A DNA stretch of 64,000 nucleotides, taken from the NCBI GenBank assembly GCA_015501585.1, contig JADNRY010000011.1:558001-622000 (forward strand), in the 5' to 3' direction. The notes beneath the pieces were generated by a model. The model did not search any database. It worked only from the letters and a program-made list of their open reading frames with translations, and was not told the origin of the DNA. Shown here piece after piece: positions 35,972 through 47,098 of this stretch (positions within the stretch are counted from its first letter, which is position 1; every line of letters starts with the position of its first letter). A program made the translations under genes and the position numbers. Origin of the DNA: Rhodocollybia butyracea (Eukaryota; Basidiomycota; Agaricomycetes; Agaricales; Omphalotaceae).

Positions 35972-36291
35972 CTAACATATTCAATGTATTAGATTGATTA
36001 AATATCCCAGACACCGGCATTTCATTGTGAATCTAGTGCAGATACATTATGAAAATAAGTAGATCTCTGGTTTTGGTGCACAACAACTGATCAGGAAACC
36101 ACTCCTCATCATTTACTTGCTATCCTTATAGCCTTGAGCTCCACATTTCCATGACCTAGTATGCATAAACCCTATGCACTATTTTTTGAAAACGCTTCAA
36201 TTTCCTAAAAAGCCCCAAAGGCCAAAGCGAGTTTTATCTCGACTGCCGTCGACGGGCCGCTGATAAGATAACAACTCTCTTCTCTCCACTC
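35972..36291. other. Intergenic, tandem spacer before ORC2
   Basis: 320 AT-rich bases; a CT-rich stretch (aactctcttctctcc) lies directly before the ORC2 start. Nothing else seen. Confidence 0.45.
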
Positions 36292-37575
36292 ATGTCTGAT
36301 TCTGAATCTTCCGCCAGTAACTTATCTCACGAGAGATACGTTTCTGAAGATGAACAACCGTCTTCACCTTCTAAAAAGACTCAAAAGCAGCGCGTTGTAG
36401 GGCAACATCGCGAGATGATTGTTCAGACCGCTTTTGACGCGTATTTCACCCATATATCCTCGCGCGCGCAAACCTCCTCCAATGTGTTCTCAGCTCTCAT
36501 ACCCCCACTATCCGCAGAAGAGTACCATGAGGCGTCATCTTCATTTGGTCCTCTGTCTCTCAAATCCAAGATTCTAACTTCAGAATCAACTCGAATTTCC
36601 TTATTCCGGAGAATGTTTCTGGAAATGCAGGAAGGGTTTAACGTTATGTGTTATGGCTATGGATCCAAACGCACAATGCTAAATGAATTTGCCGTTAACA
36701 CATGTTCGAAGGCTGGGCATGTTGTGGTCGCGAATGCATTCCAGCCTCACTTTGGACTGAAAGAACTTCTCGCGTGTATTGAAAAAGTTCCGGGGATCGA
36801 TTCTCTTCCACTTCCGTCTAGTTCGATGGAGAACCAATCACGTCGGATATGTGAATTCTTTTCCCGTCCAACTCAAAAACGACATTTGTATCTTGTTATA
36901 CACAATATCGACTCGCCTCCCCTTCGCTTGTCCAGAGCGCAAACGTGCCTATCGCTACTCGCCCTACATCCAAAGATACACCTTGTAGCATCAATTGACC
37001 ACATAAATTCTCCACTATTGTGGTCGTCGGCAGAGCTTTCAGCTCGGAAAGGAAACCAGGTGGAAGATATCGAGCTGTCTGGCCGAGGTTTTGCCTGGCT
37101 TTGGCACGATTTGACTACCCTTGCACCCTACGACTTTGAACTAGCCCATGCAGATCGATCGTCCATATCAGGCGCTTGGGGTAGCGGGCACAAACGAGAT
37201 GCTGCTACTCACAATGGGGCCACTATGGTTTCCGAAACGGCAGCTCAACATATTTTGGCATCGGTCACAGCGAAAGCAAAGAAGCTTTTCGCGCTTATGG
37301 CAGAAAAGCAGCTCGAGGCCATTGCGTCTTCGACAAACGCTGGGCCAGCTGATGACTTGCAGCAGTATGCAGTCGGGTATGACACGCTATATCACTCTGC
37401 TCGAAACGATTTCATTGCGACAAATGATACTGCACTGCGTGCTCTTCTCGGGGAATTTCGGGACCATGCTTTGGTCATCGGCGCACAACAAGGGTCATCT
37501 GGGGAAGTACTGTGGATACCAATGAGAAAGGAGCGGCTTGCAAAGGTGCTGAGCACGTTGAAAGTACTAGAGTGA
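36292..37575 (+). CDS. ORC2: Origin recognition complex subunit 2
   Basis: Single-exon gene of 427 codons, unusual in this intron-rich window. ORC2 is part of the hexamer that marks replication origins and loads MCM. Visible blocks: a Ser-rich N-terminus, FRRMFLEMQEGFNVMCYGYGSKRTMLNEF (the ORC2 signature, with GYGSKR in place of a Walker A loop), HLYLVIHNIDSP, HLVASIDHINSPLLW and FAWLWHDLTTLAPY, ending in a winged-helix region (LIGAQQGSSGEVLWIP-like). Length is somewhat shorter than animal ORC2, as usual in fungi. Confidence 0.95.
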   Translation: MSDSESSASNLSHERYVSEDEQPSSPSKKTQKQRVVGQHREMIVQTAFDAYFTHISSRAQTSSNVFSALIPPLSAEEYHEASSSFGPLSLKSKILTSESTRISLFRRMFLEMQEGFNVMCYGYGSKRTMLNEFAVNTCSKAGHVVVANAFQPHFGLKELLACIEKVPGIDSLPLPSSSMENQSRRICEFFSRPTQKRHLYLVIHNIDSPPLRLSRAQTCLSLLALHPKIHLVASIDHINSPLLWSSAELSARKGNQVEDIELSGRGFAWLWHDLTTLAPYDFELAHADRSSISGAWGSGHKRDAATHNGATMVSETAAQHILASVTAKAKKLFALMAEKQLEAIASSTNAGPADDLQQYAVGYDTLYHSARNDFIATNDTALRALLGEFRDHALVIGAQQGSSGEVLWIPMRKERLAKVLSTLKVLE

Positions 37576-37730
37576 AATGTAGCGTTGTCTGCTTTTAGTG
37601 ATTCGACGTCATATCATGATCACTGGATCGCGATCTAGAGGAGATGGAGTCGGTGTTGTCATACTTCCCATGTACGATCGTTATAAATAAGAGTGTCTCA
37701 GCATCTTCCTTCGCTGTTTCCATATTCAAA

Positions 37731-38651
37731 ATGACCTCAGTTGCAACTCAACCTGCCCAAACTCAAGCCGACCCCGAGTTAAACAAGCCTTCGAAGACCT
37801 CGACTCAATTTGATATCCCGGTTCCACCAGAAGAGGAATTCGACGATGGGGAAACTGTTGTAGAGGTATGTTACGGTTTTTTTCAAGTGTTTTACCTGCA
37901 GCGAACATCGGTTTAGTCTCCAGAAACCGAAAATAAATTTAGGGGAGCCATGGACAGGCTTCGAGAGGCCATCGAAGACTACAACGGCGCTCTCGAGCAG
38001 AAAGCGGACGAGAAAACGATTGAAAAGAAAGAACAGCGTGTTGTCCAGGCGCTGAAGGAGGCAGCAGAAAGTTCACCGAATCCAAAAGTTAAAGAATACT
38101 ACCAAGCAAAGGCTCTCGAGTTTATGAGGGTTGGGAGGACCGCTAAGAAGGTATTAACCAATGATATCATCAAAGGGGTGCTGTTCATCCTGGCATCTCC
38201 GGTTGCTCTTTTGTCTTCTGTGGTGGTACGAAATATTACCCTTCCTGCTGAGTGGCACAATTTGATATTTCTCTGAAGGTATCGACGGGAGGTCTAGTAT
38301 ATGGATTGGTGTGTAAACGCTTGCATTTGGAAGTATCGATCTGTTCGCTGAAATTCTGCATAGGGCTCTGTTGTGAAGGGAGTCGGAGATCTGATGAGTG
38401 GCATGACGTTTTCGGGTACGGTTCTGGGTTCAAAAGATGAACCAGCTGCGAAGAAAAAGTCGACGGATGCAGGAGTTCAGAAGGACGGAGAGGAGGAGGA
38501 AGAAAACAAAGAAGGGGAGGATCCTCAAGGAGAAGAAAAAGACATGGAAGGAGGTGAAGAGAAAACCGAAAATCAAGAAGATAACACTGTAGAACGCGAG
38601 GCAAATGCGACTAATGACCCAAATCATAGTATTAACATTAATAGCTCGTAA
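37731..38651 (+). CDS. Small helical membrane protein, family member 1
   Basis: Four exons, about 250 residues. After a disordered start (TSVATQPAQTQ) comes a helical block (RLREAIEDYNGALEQKADEKT...PNPKVKEYYQAKALEF), a hydrophobic segment (GVLFILASPVALLSSVVV) with following glycines, and a very acidic Lys/Glu tail. The helical block and hydrophobic segment align with the genes at 62025 and 63748: LREAI-Y, DE-T, P(N/D)PKVK-(Y/H)Y, KG with IL-(S)(A/S)P. The first intron sits at the same point relative to the helical block. I do not recognise a named family. Introns at about 37867-37916 (after VVE), 38227-38278 and 38311-38363. Confidence 0.72.
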
Positions 38652-38735
38652 ATTATACGACGAAAGAAATAAATCATAAGAGTCGAGCTCGCTGCCTAGG
38701 GACCGGCTGTACTTTCAACTTTTATTACAAATTTG

Positions 38736-38743
38736 AAAAAAAA
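38736..38743 (-). terminator. Pol III T-run terminator of tRNA-Leu
   Basis: Eight T residues on the minus strand beginning seven bases after the tRNA 3' end, the standard RNA polymerase III stop. Confidence 0.8.
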
Positions 38744-38749
38744 TTCCCA

Positions 38750-38856
38750 TGACGAGAGTGGGATTCGAACCCACGCCCTTTCGGACCAGATATACTTGGA
38801 CATCAAATGTCCTGGTCTCCTTAGTCTGGCGCCTTAGACCGCTCGGCCATCTCGCC
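38750..38856 (-). tRNA. tRNA-Leu (anticodon AAG) with a 27-nt intron
   Basis: Cloverleaf reads: acceptor ggcgaga/tctcgtc with discriminator A, D arm with gccgagcggtctaaggc, anticodon stem ccaga/tctgg, loop c-t-AAG-g-a, long variable arm typical of Leu, and T arm gtggg-ttcgaat-cccac. The anticodon AAG is at 38820-38822. A 27-nt intron (38792-38818) sits one base after the anticodon, the canonical place, and contains a perfect hairpin ggacat-ttg-atgtcc. Internal A and B boxes are intact. Confidence 0.95.
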
Positions 38857-38938
38857 ATGCATGCAATAGTGATCAGGAGCATCAAGTAAAGAAAGTAGTC
38901 CCATGATTATTAGCGCTCAAGCCTTCCTCTTGATAATC

Positions 38939-39617
38939 ATGGACACCTCAGAACAACCACAGCTTCCCGACGTATTCGACATTGATCCTATATGGACGAC
39001 CAGCCGAACTGCGCGCCAGATTCATGCCTTGGGTGAAGTAGAAAAAGTGAGCCTTGTTATACATTCTTGTATTATATTTAATAAATATGAGTGCTCCAGG
39101 ATATAAGCCGCCTTCTTTCGCTGGCCTCATCATCGATATCTCTCCTCACTTTACCTCAGACAGACAGTTCAGATGATAACTTGCCTCAGGGTGAAGAAAG
39201 ATCAGAGCAATTTGTGCTGGAAGTCAGTGAATATTTTGAACGCTTGGATGTCAGTCAGGTCTTGATTTTGTGACAACACCAAGTAACTTTTGTGCTTCAC
39301 AGTCGATTCAAGTCGCTATCAGATCCTCTTTGGCACACATCCGCCATTCGCGTATTGCTCCTTCAGCAATAAACGCGCCTCCGTTAGGCTTTATACCTCC
39401 TTCGCTAGGTGTCGCGTTGCCGCCAGAACCACCGACACAAACTGGCGCCAACTCATCCGAACCTTCATCGTCAAAGTCGGTTCGAGCTACCCGTGGCCTA
39501 CAAGAGGAACGGCTTGATAGAGATGCTTGGAAAGGTATCTTGGATGCTCTGACGCGTTTGAAACGCGAAATGGAGACCAAACCAAAGACTGAAGATACCG
39601 ATGTGGAGATGAAATAA
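38939..39617 (+). CDS. MED11: Mediator subunit 11
   Basis: Head-module subunit of Mediator, linking activators to RNA polymerase II and TFIIH. Three exons give about 190 residues. The diagnostic N-terminal helix pair reads TARQIHALGEVEKDISRLLSLASSSISLLTLPQ, followed by VSEYFERLDSIQVAIRSSLAHIR. The rest is a Pro/Ala/Ser linker and a charged C-terminal helix (DAWKGILDALTRLKREME). Introns at 39046-39102 region and 39250-39301 region join in frame. Starts 82 bases from the divergent tRNA-Leu gene. Confidence 0.8.
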
Positions 39618-40930
39618 ATGTAGAAAATCCAGGTACGGAACGGTGTACAGAGCCTATCTGATACGAAAAACTGAATCTTGATACCAGCACTGTTCCTTAC
39701 TCGATATCCACATAAAAGTTCTATTACCAAGTCCTTTTCGTGACGCTCGCGCAACACAATCTCTGCTCTTTTCCAGCAGAAATTCAGATCTTGGACCCAT
39801 TAGATACGCAGGTACCAGGCAACCAGTAGGTTACGAACGTCAGGTTCCCAGTCCTGTTCAGCGGAATCCTGGATGCACCGCTCTCAAACCGTTCGATATC
39901 CTGGTATCCGCTGTACTTTGTCGTTGATGCTGGTTAGAACAGACTATTATATATCATCCTTCAATTTGACAATATCTAGAACTAATAGCATCATGGACTT
40001 TGCCTAGCTATAAATCTCTTCTCGGAGAAGAGATTTCCCGGACTCCTTCCTGAATACAGATTATCAGTCGCGAATTACCGGAACCCGAACATAGCTACGC
40101 TTCCGCAATGGAACTTACTACAGTTGGCTAGACTTGAGCTAGTCGTTTTCTTGTCGTAGACCCTCTATGAGGTTGACCATCGATGACCCTCTGTTATTAA
40201 CTGTCACAGGTCTATCCAATAATCCTGCATCGTCAGGCTGGTTTTTGACCGAGCTGGAAAATGCATTTAATTGTGCCGAGTGCCGTTTGAAACAGGGGTC
40301 CTGAAAGGGCCCAATCGACGTACGAGGAAAACGAAAAGGAAGCAAGGTCGGATAAACGGACGAGTCGCGCCCCTTTCACCTATCGTAGAGGACGAGTCGC
40401 ATGCAACCAGCTCACGAGGGGGTCCACTTTCCTTAGGCTATAAAAGAATTATAGGGTGGGTGCTGTAGTATCGGTCAGCTGGGAGAGCTCCACTCGCTCA
40501 AGAATCGTCTTCTCACCTTTTCTGGACGTCGCTGGCGTAGAGCTTCTCGGCACCGTGGATAAGTTCGATATTGATATTTATTTTACTTATCCCGATCTCA
40601 TCTCATCTCATGACAGGTTAAAGCACAGACTTCGGTCATAGCACCCTTTTCTCATAAGCTTTGCAATTTTGGATATGCCGCAGATGTAACGAGGAATCAT
40701 CCGATAAAGCATGCAAGAATCCTGGAAACTTTAATCACAGGTTAGGAATATTATCAGACTTATCTGTTATGTATTTTGTGTTCCACAAGATGGTCGAGGA
40801 TCAAGATGCAAAGCAAATATCGAAACATGCGTATCGAGCCAGACTGAGCAGATGTTTTCAGTTAGGTCAGTTGACCACTGACCTTCTGTCGCTGTACTTA
40901 AAGAAACCCATCAACCCTCTTTGTGACGAC
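39618..40930. other. Intergenic, upstream of glycosidase gene
   Basis: About 1.3 kb. Holds a 25-base perfect palindrome (40012-40036), a TATA-like ctataaaag at 40438 and a tctca repeat near 40602. A 68-codon minus-strand frame at 40139-40345 looks mildly protein-like but has no start context or homology I can name. Confidence 0.45.
40012..40036. repeat. Perfect inverted repeat, 12-base arms
   Basis: aaatctcttctc, one G, then gagaagagattt. The arms are perfectly complementary with a one-base centre. Confidence 0.95.
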
Positions 40931-43900
40931 ATGGCTCACCTGAAATCCGCTTTCCTTCTTGTTCTTGGAATTTTCTCCACAGTGCTTGGCCAAACTAATA
41001 TAACTGGTCGTGAGTGCAACTCCTTTTCGCGTTTTATAGTGATCCTCATTTCCGGCTGCACGCAAATCTACCATTGCCTACTTACTAGTTGCGCCAAAGC
41101 AATTCTTGTCGCTTCCATTAGGAAGTATCTTACCGACTGGATGGTTGCACGATCAGGTAGGTGCATAGATGGATGTTCCCTACGACATAGACAATTGACC
41201 AACTTTTTTCAAGCTTATGCTTCAGACCAATGGTCTAGCTGGCAATGAGCACTTGTTCTACGATTACGTCTCGGATACAGATTGGATCGGCGGCGATTCG
41301 TTTTATTCTACCGCTGAAGAAGGCAAGTACTAATTTACGCTGGAGTACAGCCTGAGTGAAGCTGAACCTCTTTAATGTCTGGTAGCTGGTAGCTACTGGT
41401 TAGAGCTTGTTACCCTTCGGGCCCCCCCGTCATATCAATGATATCTCGACAGGTTCAACGGAATGGTTCCCAATGGCGTATTAGCGAACAATTCGGGCAT
41501 CATACAAAGAACGCAAGAGCTCCTCGACTATGTCCTTGCCAATCAAGATTCTACGGGTTGGATGGGTCCTGAAGTCAACACAACGAAACCGAGATTTTTG
41601 TGGGGAAGGTAATCATTGAATATCACAAACTACACCACTACTGAACAGCCTAAAATACGCACAGATACCCCTTTATGTTTGGAGCGATTCAAATGGTTGA
41701 AAACAATCCAGACCTCACTGATAAAGTCGTCGCTGCACTGTACAAATTTGTAACTTTAGCGAACGCGATGATCAAGAATAACGAAGGACTAGATGAATGG
41801 AGTGAAGCACGCTGGCAGGACTTCGTTATCACTTTGCAATGGTGAGTGAGATTTGTGATTACTCCAGAATTACTCTTTCCTGTTGATAAGTAGTGACTCA
41901 TCTCATGTTCTTCATTCCATTATATGTAGGTTGTATGATTTCCATCCGGATGGGAACGAAGATCTTTTGCTTGATACGATGCTCCAGTTGAAGTCTACGG
42001 GTTTGCCATGGGAATTAGTGTTTGATCCCCAGGTGAGTTTTCCTCATTACAGAGATGTTTCCCCGAGTCGCCACTTATGTACTCTATAAAGTACTTTCCT
42101 ACTACGGCCAGTTCAGTGCTTCGAAACCATATTAGCTGGCTTGTTACTCAATACTATTTACAGCCGAGAATCTCGTGAACCCTTTGGGATTTGCTGTGTC
42201 GGCAAGTCATACATATAATTTTTTTCTCCTACAACTATTCCTGACCTGATGACACTCAGTGGCATGGAGTTAACATCGCCGAATCCTTGAAAGCATTCCC
42301 TGCCGCATATCGCTTTACTCACAATCAATCTGGTTAGTAGGTCTTGCAAGCTCCGACTCATGTTGACACGCCTACTTGGCTGCAGATTTGGACAATGCCA
42401 GTGCAGCATGGGATATACTCTTCCAATACCATGGAAGGCCCTCTGGGATCTTTGGTGCCGACGAATATCTTGCAGGAATGGAAGCTGTTCGAGGGTGGGT
42501 TCATTGAACGACATTTTCCTTTATGAAAGATATTGACGCTGCCTTTTCACATATATGATAGAACTGAGTTGTGTATAGTCGTTGTGAGTAATCTTTCCAC
42601 CAATGATATATCAGATGGCAGACACTCATACTTCTTCTCCTAGGAAACCATGTTCTCGTCAGTTGATCATATCTGCTGGAGATGAGCGTTAAGCTTACTT
42701 GCCTCTTCAGGGGATCTTATCTCTACCAAGTAACCGGAGATCCAAAATACGTGGATCGGGTTAGTGTTCAATTAGCATCCTATAGGACACTATTGACCGA
42801 ATAAATACTAGGTCGAGCGGATCGCGTACAATGCGCTTCCGGCAGAGTTGACTGGAGGTAACTTTTTTGAGATGATATGTTATTCCGAACTTCATCAGTC
42901 AAATAGACTTCTGGTCTCGACAGTATCTTCAGCAGCAGAATCAAATCGCAGCCAAGAACATGAACCCGTAAGACTCCATTCTTTCCCTGTTTTTGGTACG
43001 GAGTTGCTTAGCAGTGTTGACTATCAGAGATCCTTTTGCCACTGACGGGTTCGTCTCCCTGCTTTATGAAATTTTGTCCTGTCTTAAATGGTACGAGTCA
43101 GGCCATACTCTAACGTCTTTGGTCTTGAACCAAACTACCCGTAAGTAACAGAACATGTGCATATATAATCGTTAACCTGTCTCCAGGTGTTGCACCGTAA
43201 ATCATCCGCAAGGTTGGCCAAAATTCATCACCAACGCCTTCGTGACAACTGCAGATCAGTCATCCCTTGCTCAAGTCTATCTTGGTCCCTTCCAAACCAC
43301 CACTACTCTTACTACAGGTTCGTCTTTGGGCGGTGATGTCAAACATATACTCAATTTTTACAGGGAATCCCGTCACTGTGACTGTAAACACTATATACCC
43401 TTTCAGCGACTCTTTAAACACCACTATCACAGCGACGAAAGCATTCACATACTACGTCCGTATCCCTAGCTGGGTTGTCAATGGCACGATATCGATTAAC
43501 GATGGTTCATCAACTCCTCTTTCCCCAAAAAACGGCCTTCAAGCGGTCCAAGCCAGCGCAGGAACCACGGTATTTATTTTGAATCTCCCAGCTGAAGTTA
43601 CCACAGGTATTTTCTTTCGAAGGTGTTGTACTACGTTTAATTGTTTCTGGTAGAGAGTCGCCCACACGGTTCAATTGCAGTACACAGAGGTCCTTTGCAT
43701 TACGCTTTCGATAGTATGTCCTATTCGTCTCCCTACTTGACAATAACTTAAGAATACGTCCTAGTTCCGCGGAACTCTTCAGTCTTGACAGATAATGCAC
43801 AACAACCTCTGGCCCAGGACCTTGAATTGGACGCCACTGCTGTGTGGCAATATGCTATTGACCCGACTACCCTTCAGTTTGTCAATAACCCTCCTACCTC

Positions 43901-44172
43901 TGGAACACTTCCCTCGCCAGTGTTCGATTCGGGATTGCCACCACTGTCAATGACAGTCACCGCTTGCCCTATTGACTGGCCCGAAGCTGGTGATACCTTT
44001 GTCACATCACCACCAACGAATCCTGCGTGTACTGGAACGCAAACGACCATCGCTCTCACTCCGTATGGGGTCCGTGACTTTCTTGCTCGTTCCAGTTGTC
44101 CTCGTTTATCTGACTACTTTTTAGGCCGCCAAATTGCGTATTAGCGAGTTCCCAGTGTTTACGGCGCAATGA
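40931..44172 (+). CDS. Secreted GH127-type glycoside hydrolase (beta-L-arabinofuranosidase fold)
   Basis: About 15 exons, roughly 620 residues. Residues 1-20 (MAHLKSAFLLVLGIFSTVLG) form a signal peptide, so the enzyme is exported. The mature part starts APKQFLSLPLGSILPTGWL, then GGDSFYST, GMVPNG, NTTKPRFLWGRYPFMFG, HGVNIAESLKAFPAAYRF and SGIFGADEYLAGM. The zinc/thiol centre of GH127 is recognisable: TELC supplies Glu and Cys, and PCCTVNHPQGW supplies the Cys-Cys pair, one of which is the nucleophile in characterised members. C-terminal beta-domains follow (YYVRIPSWV, HRGPLHYAFDI). At least one, perhaps two introns use a GC donor (41323-41385; 42202-42259). It should act on plant or fungal glycans; sugar specificity is not certain. 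Confidence 0.87.
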
Positions 44173-45064
44173 AGAATACGAGCCTACGCTCTGAGAATCA
44201 AACTTGTATGGACTCGTATTTTTTGAATGAATTTGTAGTACATCCTAGGTTTATCATGCTATCGTTATTTCGGGATCGATGATACACTATGAGCAAATGA
44301 GCATGTCTGCACCCAGTATATATGGGAAGGATACTGGGGTTTATCATCCAACAACGTATACGCTTATCACCAGCAGCGAGGGATGCATCTGGAAAGTTTT
44401 CAAACGTCTTCCAGCTATGTTCATATGAGCGAAAAGGTTTGTTATGACTATGGTTTCCATCCTATTCGAAATTAAGAAGATAGCTTGACCCGCAAGTTGC
44501 TCGGTGGTATAAGATCCCCTCAAGTTGGAAATGAGCTTGGAAAGGTGAAGCTCTTACTGATTTACGTAAATCAGGATAGTTCTTCAACACAAGGGGTAAA
44601 GTTGCAATACGGAGGAGAGAAGGGGATTGCTCGTATGAACAGCAAGGCTAGTCGTGCTTCCTAGAGACATCAGAGGAAATTCGATTCCCCCATTCGGTCC
44701 ACTTATTTCAACTCTGAGCTCGAAATCCGGTTCATCTCTTCTTGACTCAACTTCCCCTTCCATATGGTATCTATCTACAATCCATAACTTGAAATCCATC
44801 ATGCATTTAATAAGATAAATAGAGCGACCTATCTGCTAGGACTGAGCTCAGGAGGACACTACTGGAGCCAGTAATTAGTTATACCTAAGCCTGGAGCCAC
44901 CTGCGATAGTCTTCTGGAGCTGCTAGGTGTAAGGCCTCAGACCTCAGACATAAGCTTACCTCATTCTATTGCAGAAATAGGCAAAATACGGGTAATCTGA
45001 GGGTAAGAGGTTCGTAATTATGCAATACCAGCGCTACTTTGCAAGGGGGTAGGGCCGTAGGAGT

Positions 45065-45079
45065 GGGTGGGAGGGTGGG
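45065..45079 (+). other. G-quadruplex motif, plus strand
   Basis: gggtgggagggtggg: four G3 tracts with one-base loops, the tightest form of the motif; another five-G tract lies just before at 45045. Confidence 0.75.
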
Positions 45080-45284
45080 TGATGATAGTAACGTGTCCGG
45101 GGTAGCTCAACTTTCTGCACTCATCAGAAAGGCTCCTGGGCTGTCACTAGCCTTTTTGGCATGTAATAAGATAACTGTGCTACTTGTTGGCATAGCCTTA
45201 GACATCAAGCTCCCCCTCCCTAATCTTCATGTGTGTCGTATGTTCATCCAACTGTCTTCCTTCGTGCGTTAGTCCTCACCTCCT

Positions 45285-45311
45285 CCCTCACCTCCTCCCC
45301 CTCCCCCTCCC
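45285..45311 (-). other. C-rich tract, G-quadruplex potential on minus strand
   Basis: ccctcacctcctccccctccc and following Cs give several C3-C5 blocks with short spacers, so the minus strand is G-rich with quadruplex potential. Confidence 0.65.
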
Positions 45312-45795
45312 TCTTCTCTCCATTACCTCTTCTGCTTCATTGGCTCTTTTGGTACCGTAGTCAAAATTTGGATTAAACGTCTCGAATCCCGACTTGGTCC
45401 GTTTCCTGACCATCGGATTTCATAAATCAAAGCAAAAGATCCTTGAGAGCTTTCTGGAATCCCGCACTATCAAACCCGCCATGTTCTTCAGTCCTATTAT
45501 TACAATGTGATTGGGATAGAATAATTAAGTAGATAGATTGAGAACTTTCATTCCAATGGCGGCGCCCTTTCTCCGTTTTTCCTGTGACCATTGTGTAAGA
45601 TGGTTTCGAAGCCTTTTTCCATCCACTTTCACGGTGTCTTCGTGTTTGAACGGTATCCTGCTTCTCCAAGTTGTTCGGCCCATTGGTCCGACTATGAGAA
45701 TACATACGCCAATTTCGCTGTCAATAGCTGCGTTTGACGATTGAAGATGGCATAAGGTTAGGATTGAGTTACAAAGCAAGGCCGACAAGATCGCC

Positions 45796-46894
45796 TCAAG
45801 CTACGCCTTGCCAATGATATAGAACAGTTCCCTGAGACAGACACGATCAGACTGAGGAGAACAAACAAATTTAGCGTTCTTACCGTACTACTGTCCTTGG
45901 TGACTATTTTCCGGTTCACCAATGCTATCAGACATTTGTTGGCACGAGCTTGGTTGAGGTCTGCCTTGATCAGGTCCGGAACTGAAAGGAGAGTGAGGAG
46001 GTATTAGAGGAAATAGTGGGATGATACCAACGTTTCACCGTCTGACTTTCCGTGTCCCATATTCCTTCTATTACCGCTTCCATGTTGCGGCGCAGAGTCT
46101 GGACAAAGGTTAGTACACTGCATGAAGATGTACGATTCGACGTACGGGATCGCTACCTCGAAATTCGAGCGGAAGAAATGTAATGATTCTTTCGAGTTCC
46201 ATCTTGTAAAAGATGAGTCGGGATACACATAACACTTGAATCGCGTACCGCGCGTTCCTTCTTCTCCTTGGCAGTCAACTTGGGTTTCTTGCCTTTCACT
46301 ACTTTCTTTGTGATTGCTTTTGCTGGTGCAGAACTGTTTGCGCTATTCGCAGTAAACGTAGCCTCTGGATCACCGGTTTCGTTCAACGTTTCATCGACGG
46401 TCAACGAAGGTTGGATAGACTTTGCCACCGCTTGTGCCTGGATCGCTTCCATAGCTGCAATGGCATTTTGTTCTGAAAGACGCATTGAATTGCCAAAGAA
46501 ACAATGTGTTTATAATCGATTGCATACCCGCCCGTTTCTCAGCTAGCATAAAGGATCCATCGTGGGGTGCCTTTGAGGATTGTTTAGGATTAACGAAACA
46601 TGTCATACAGATGTGCAGACCTGTGGCCAATCAACGGTCAATGCGTTCATATTCATAACGTACAGCCAGCTAGCGAAAGACTCGTTGAAAGAGGTCAAAG
46701 TGTCGCTGAGATGCTTGAGGCCTTCAACGTGAGTCTGTAAAATCTCTGTTTCATCGGTGAATTCTGACATTGCTGGTTCGAGAAAGCCAAGGCCATGGGG
46801 AGCATCTGGATAAGCCCCTGAGCGCGATAGTCGTAGAAGAGATCCTTGAGAAATTCTCCGAAGAGGAGTTCTATGTGGTGTTTGAGACGCCATA
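45796..46894 (-). CDS. DAM1: DASH complex subunit Dam1
   Basis: Kinetochore protein of the Dam1/DASH ring that couples kinetochores to spindle microtubules; fungus-specific. Splicing gives MASQTPHRTPLRRISQGSL, LGFLEPAMSEFTDETE, LTSFNESFASWLYVMNMNALTVDWPQ, the core signature, then AEQNAIAAMEAI and a Lys-rich stretch (KKVVKGKKPKLTAKEKKER). The C-terminal part continues ELERIITFLPLEFR, TLRRNMEAVIEGIW, PDLIKADLNQARANKCLIALVNRKIV and ends VLYHWQGVA at 45796; this tail resembles a winged-helix-type block found in basidiomycete Dam1. Six exons. I start at 46894 (MASQ), where fungal orthologs start, though ATG codons further upstream are in frame. Confidence 0.87.
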
Positions 46895-47098
46895 CATTCA
46901 TATAGAGAACAAAGGATTTGATACATTTGGGCGCTTATATCAGCCATTGTCCTAATTGGGACAACAATGGCCTACTTCTTATTTTGCTTTTCACTATTGT
47001 TGTGCTCAATTATTAAAACCAAGCCGCGCAGCCATGATTTTCCTTGTACTTTCTCTGTTCTCTTCTGCGTTCTACGAATTTTACACGACTAGCATATC

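Larger units (their letters stand above)
44173..45795. other. Intergenic with G-rich and C-rich tracts
   Basis: About 1.6 kb. A 72-codon minus-strand frame at 44584-44802 (MMDFKLWIVDRYHMEGE) looks protein-like but has no neighbours to splice to. G-quadruplex-type sequences lie at 45065-45079 (plus) and 45285-45311 (minus). Two overlapping frames on the minus strand at 45427-45788 follow the Dam1 stop and are most likely 3' sequence. Confidence 0.45.

Noticed and set aside
40139..40345. 68-codon minus-strand frame
   Set aside because: No in-frame neighbours or recognisable family; may be a relic but cannot be supported.
44584..44802. 72-codon minus-strand frame that looks protein-like
   Set aside because: No splice partners, promoter or homology; kept only as a note in the spacer entry.
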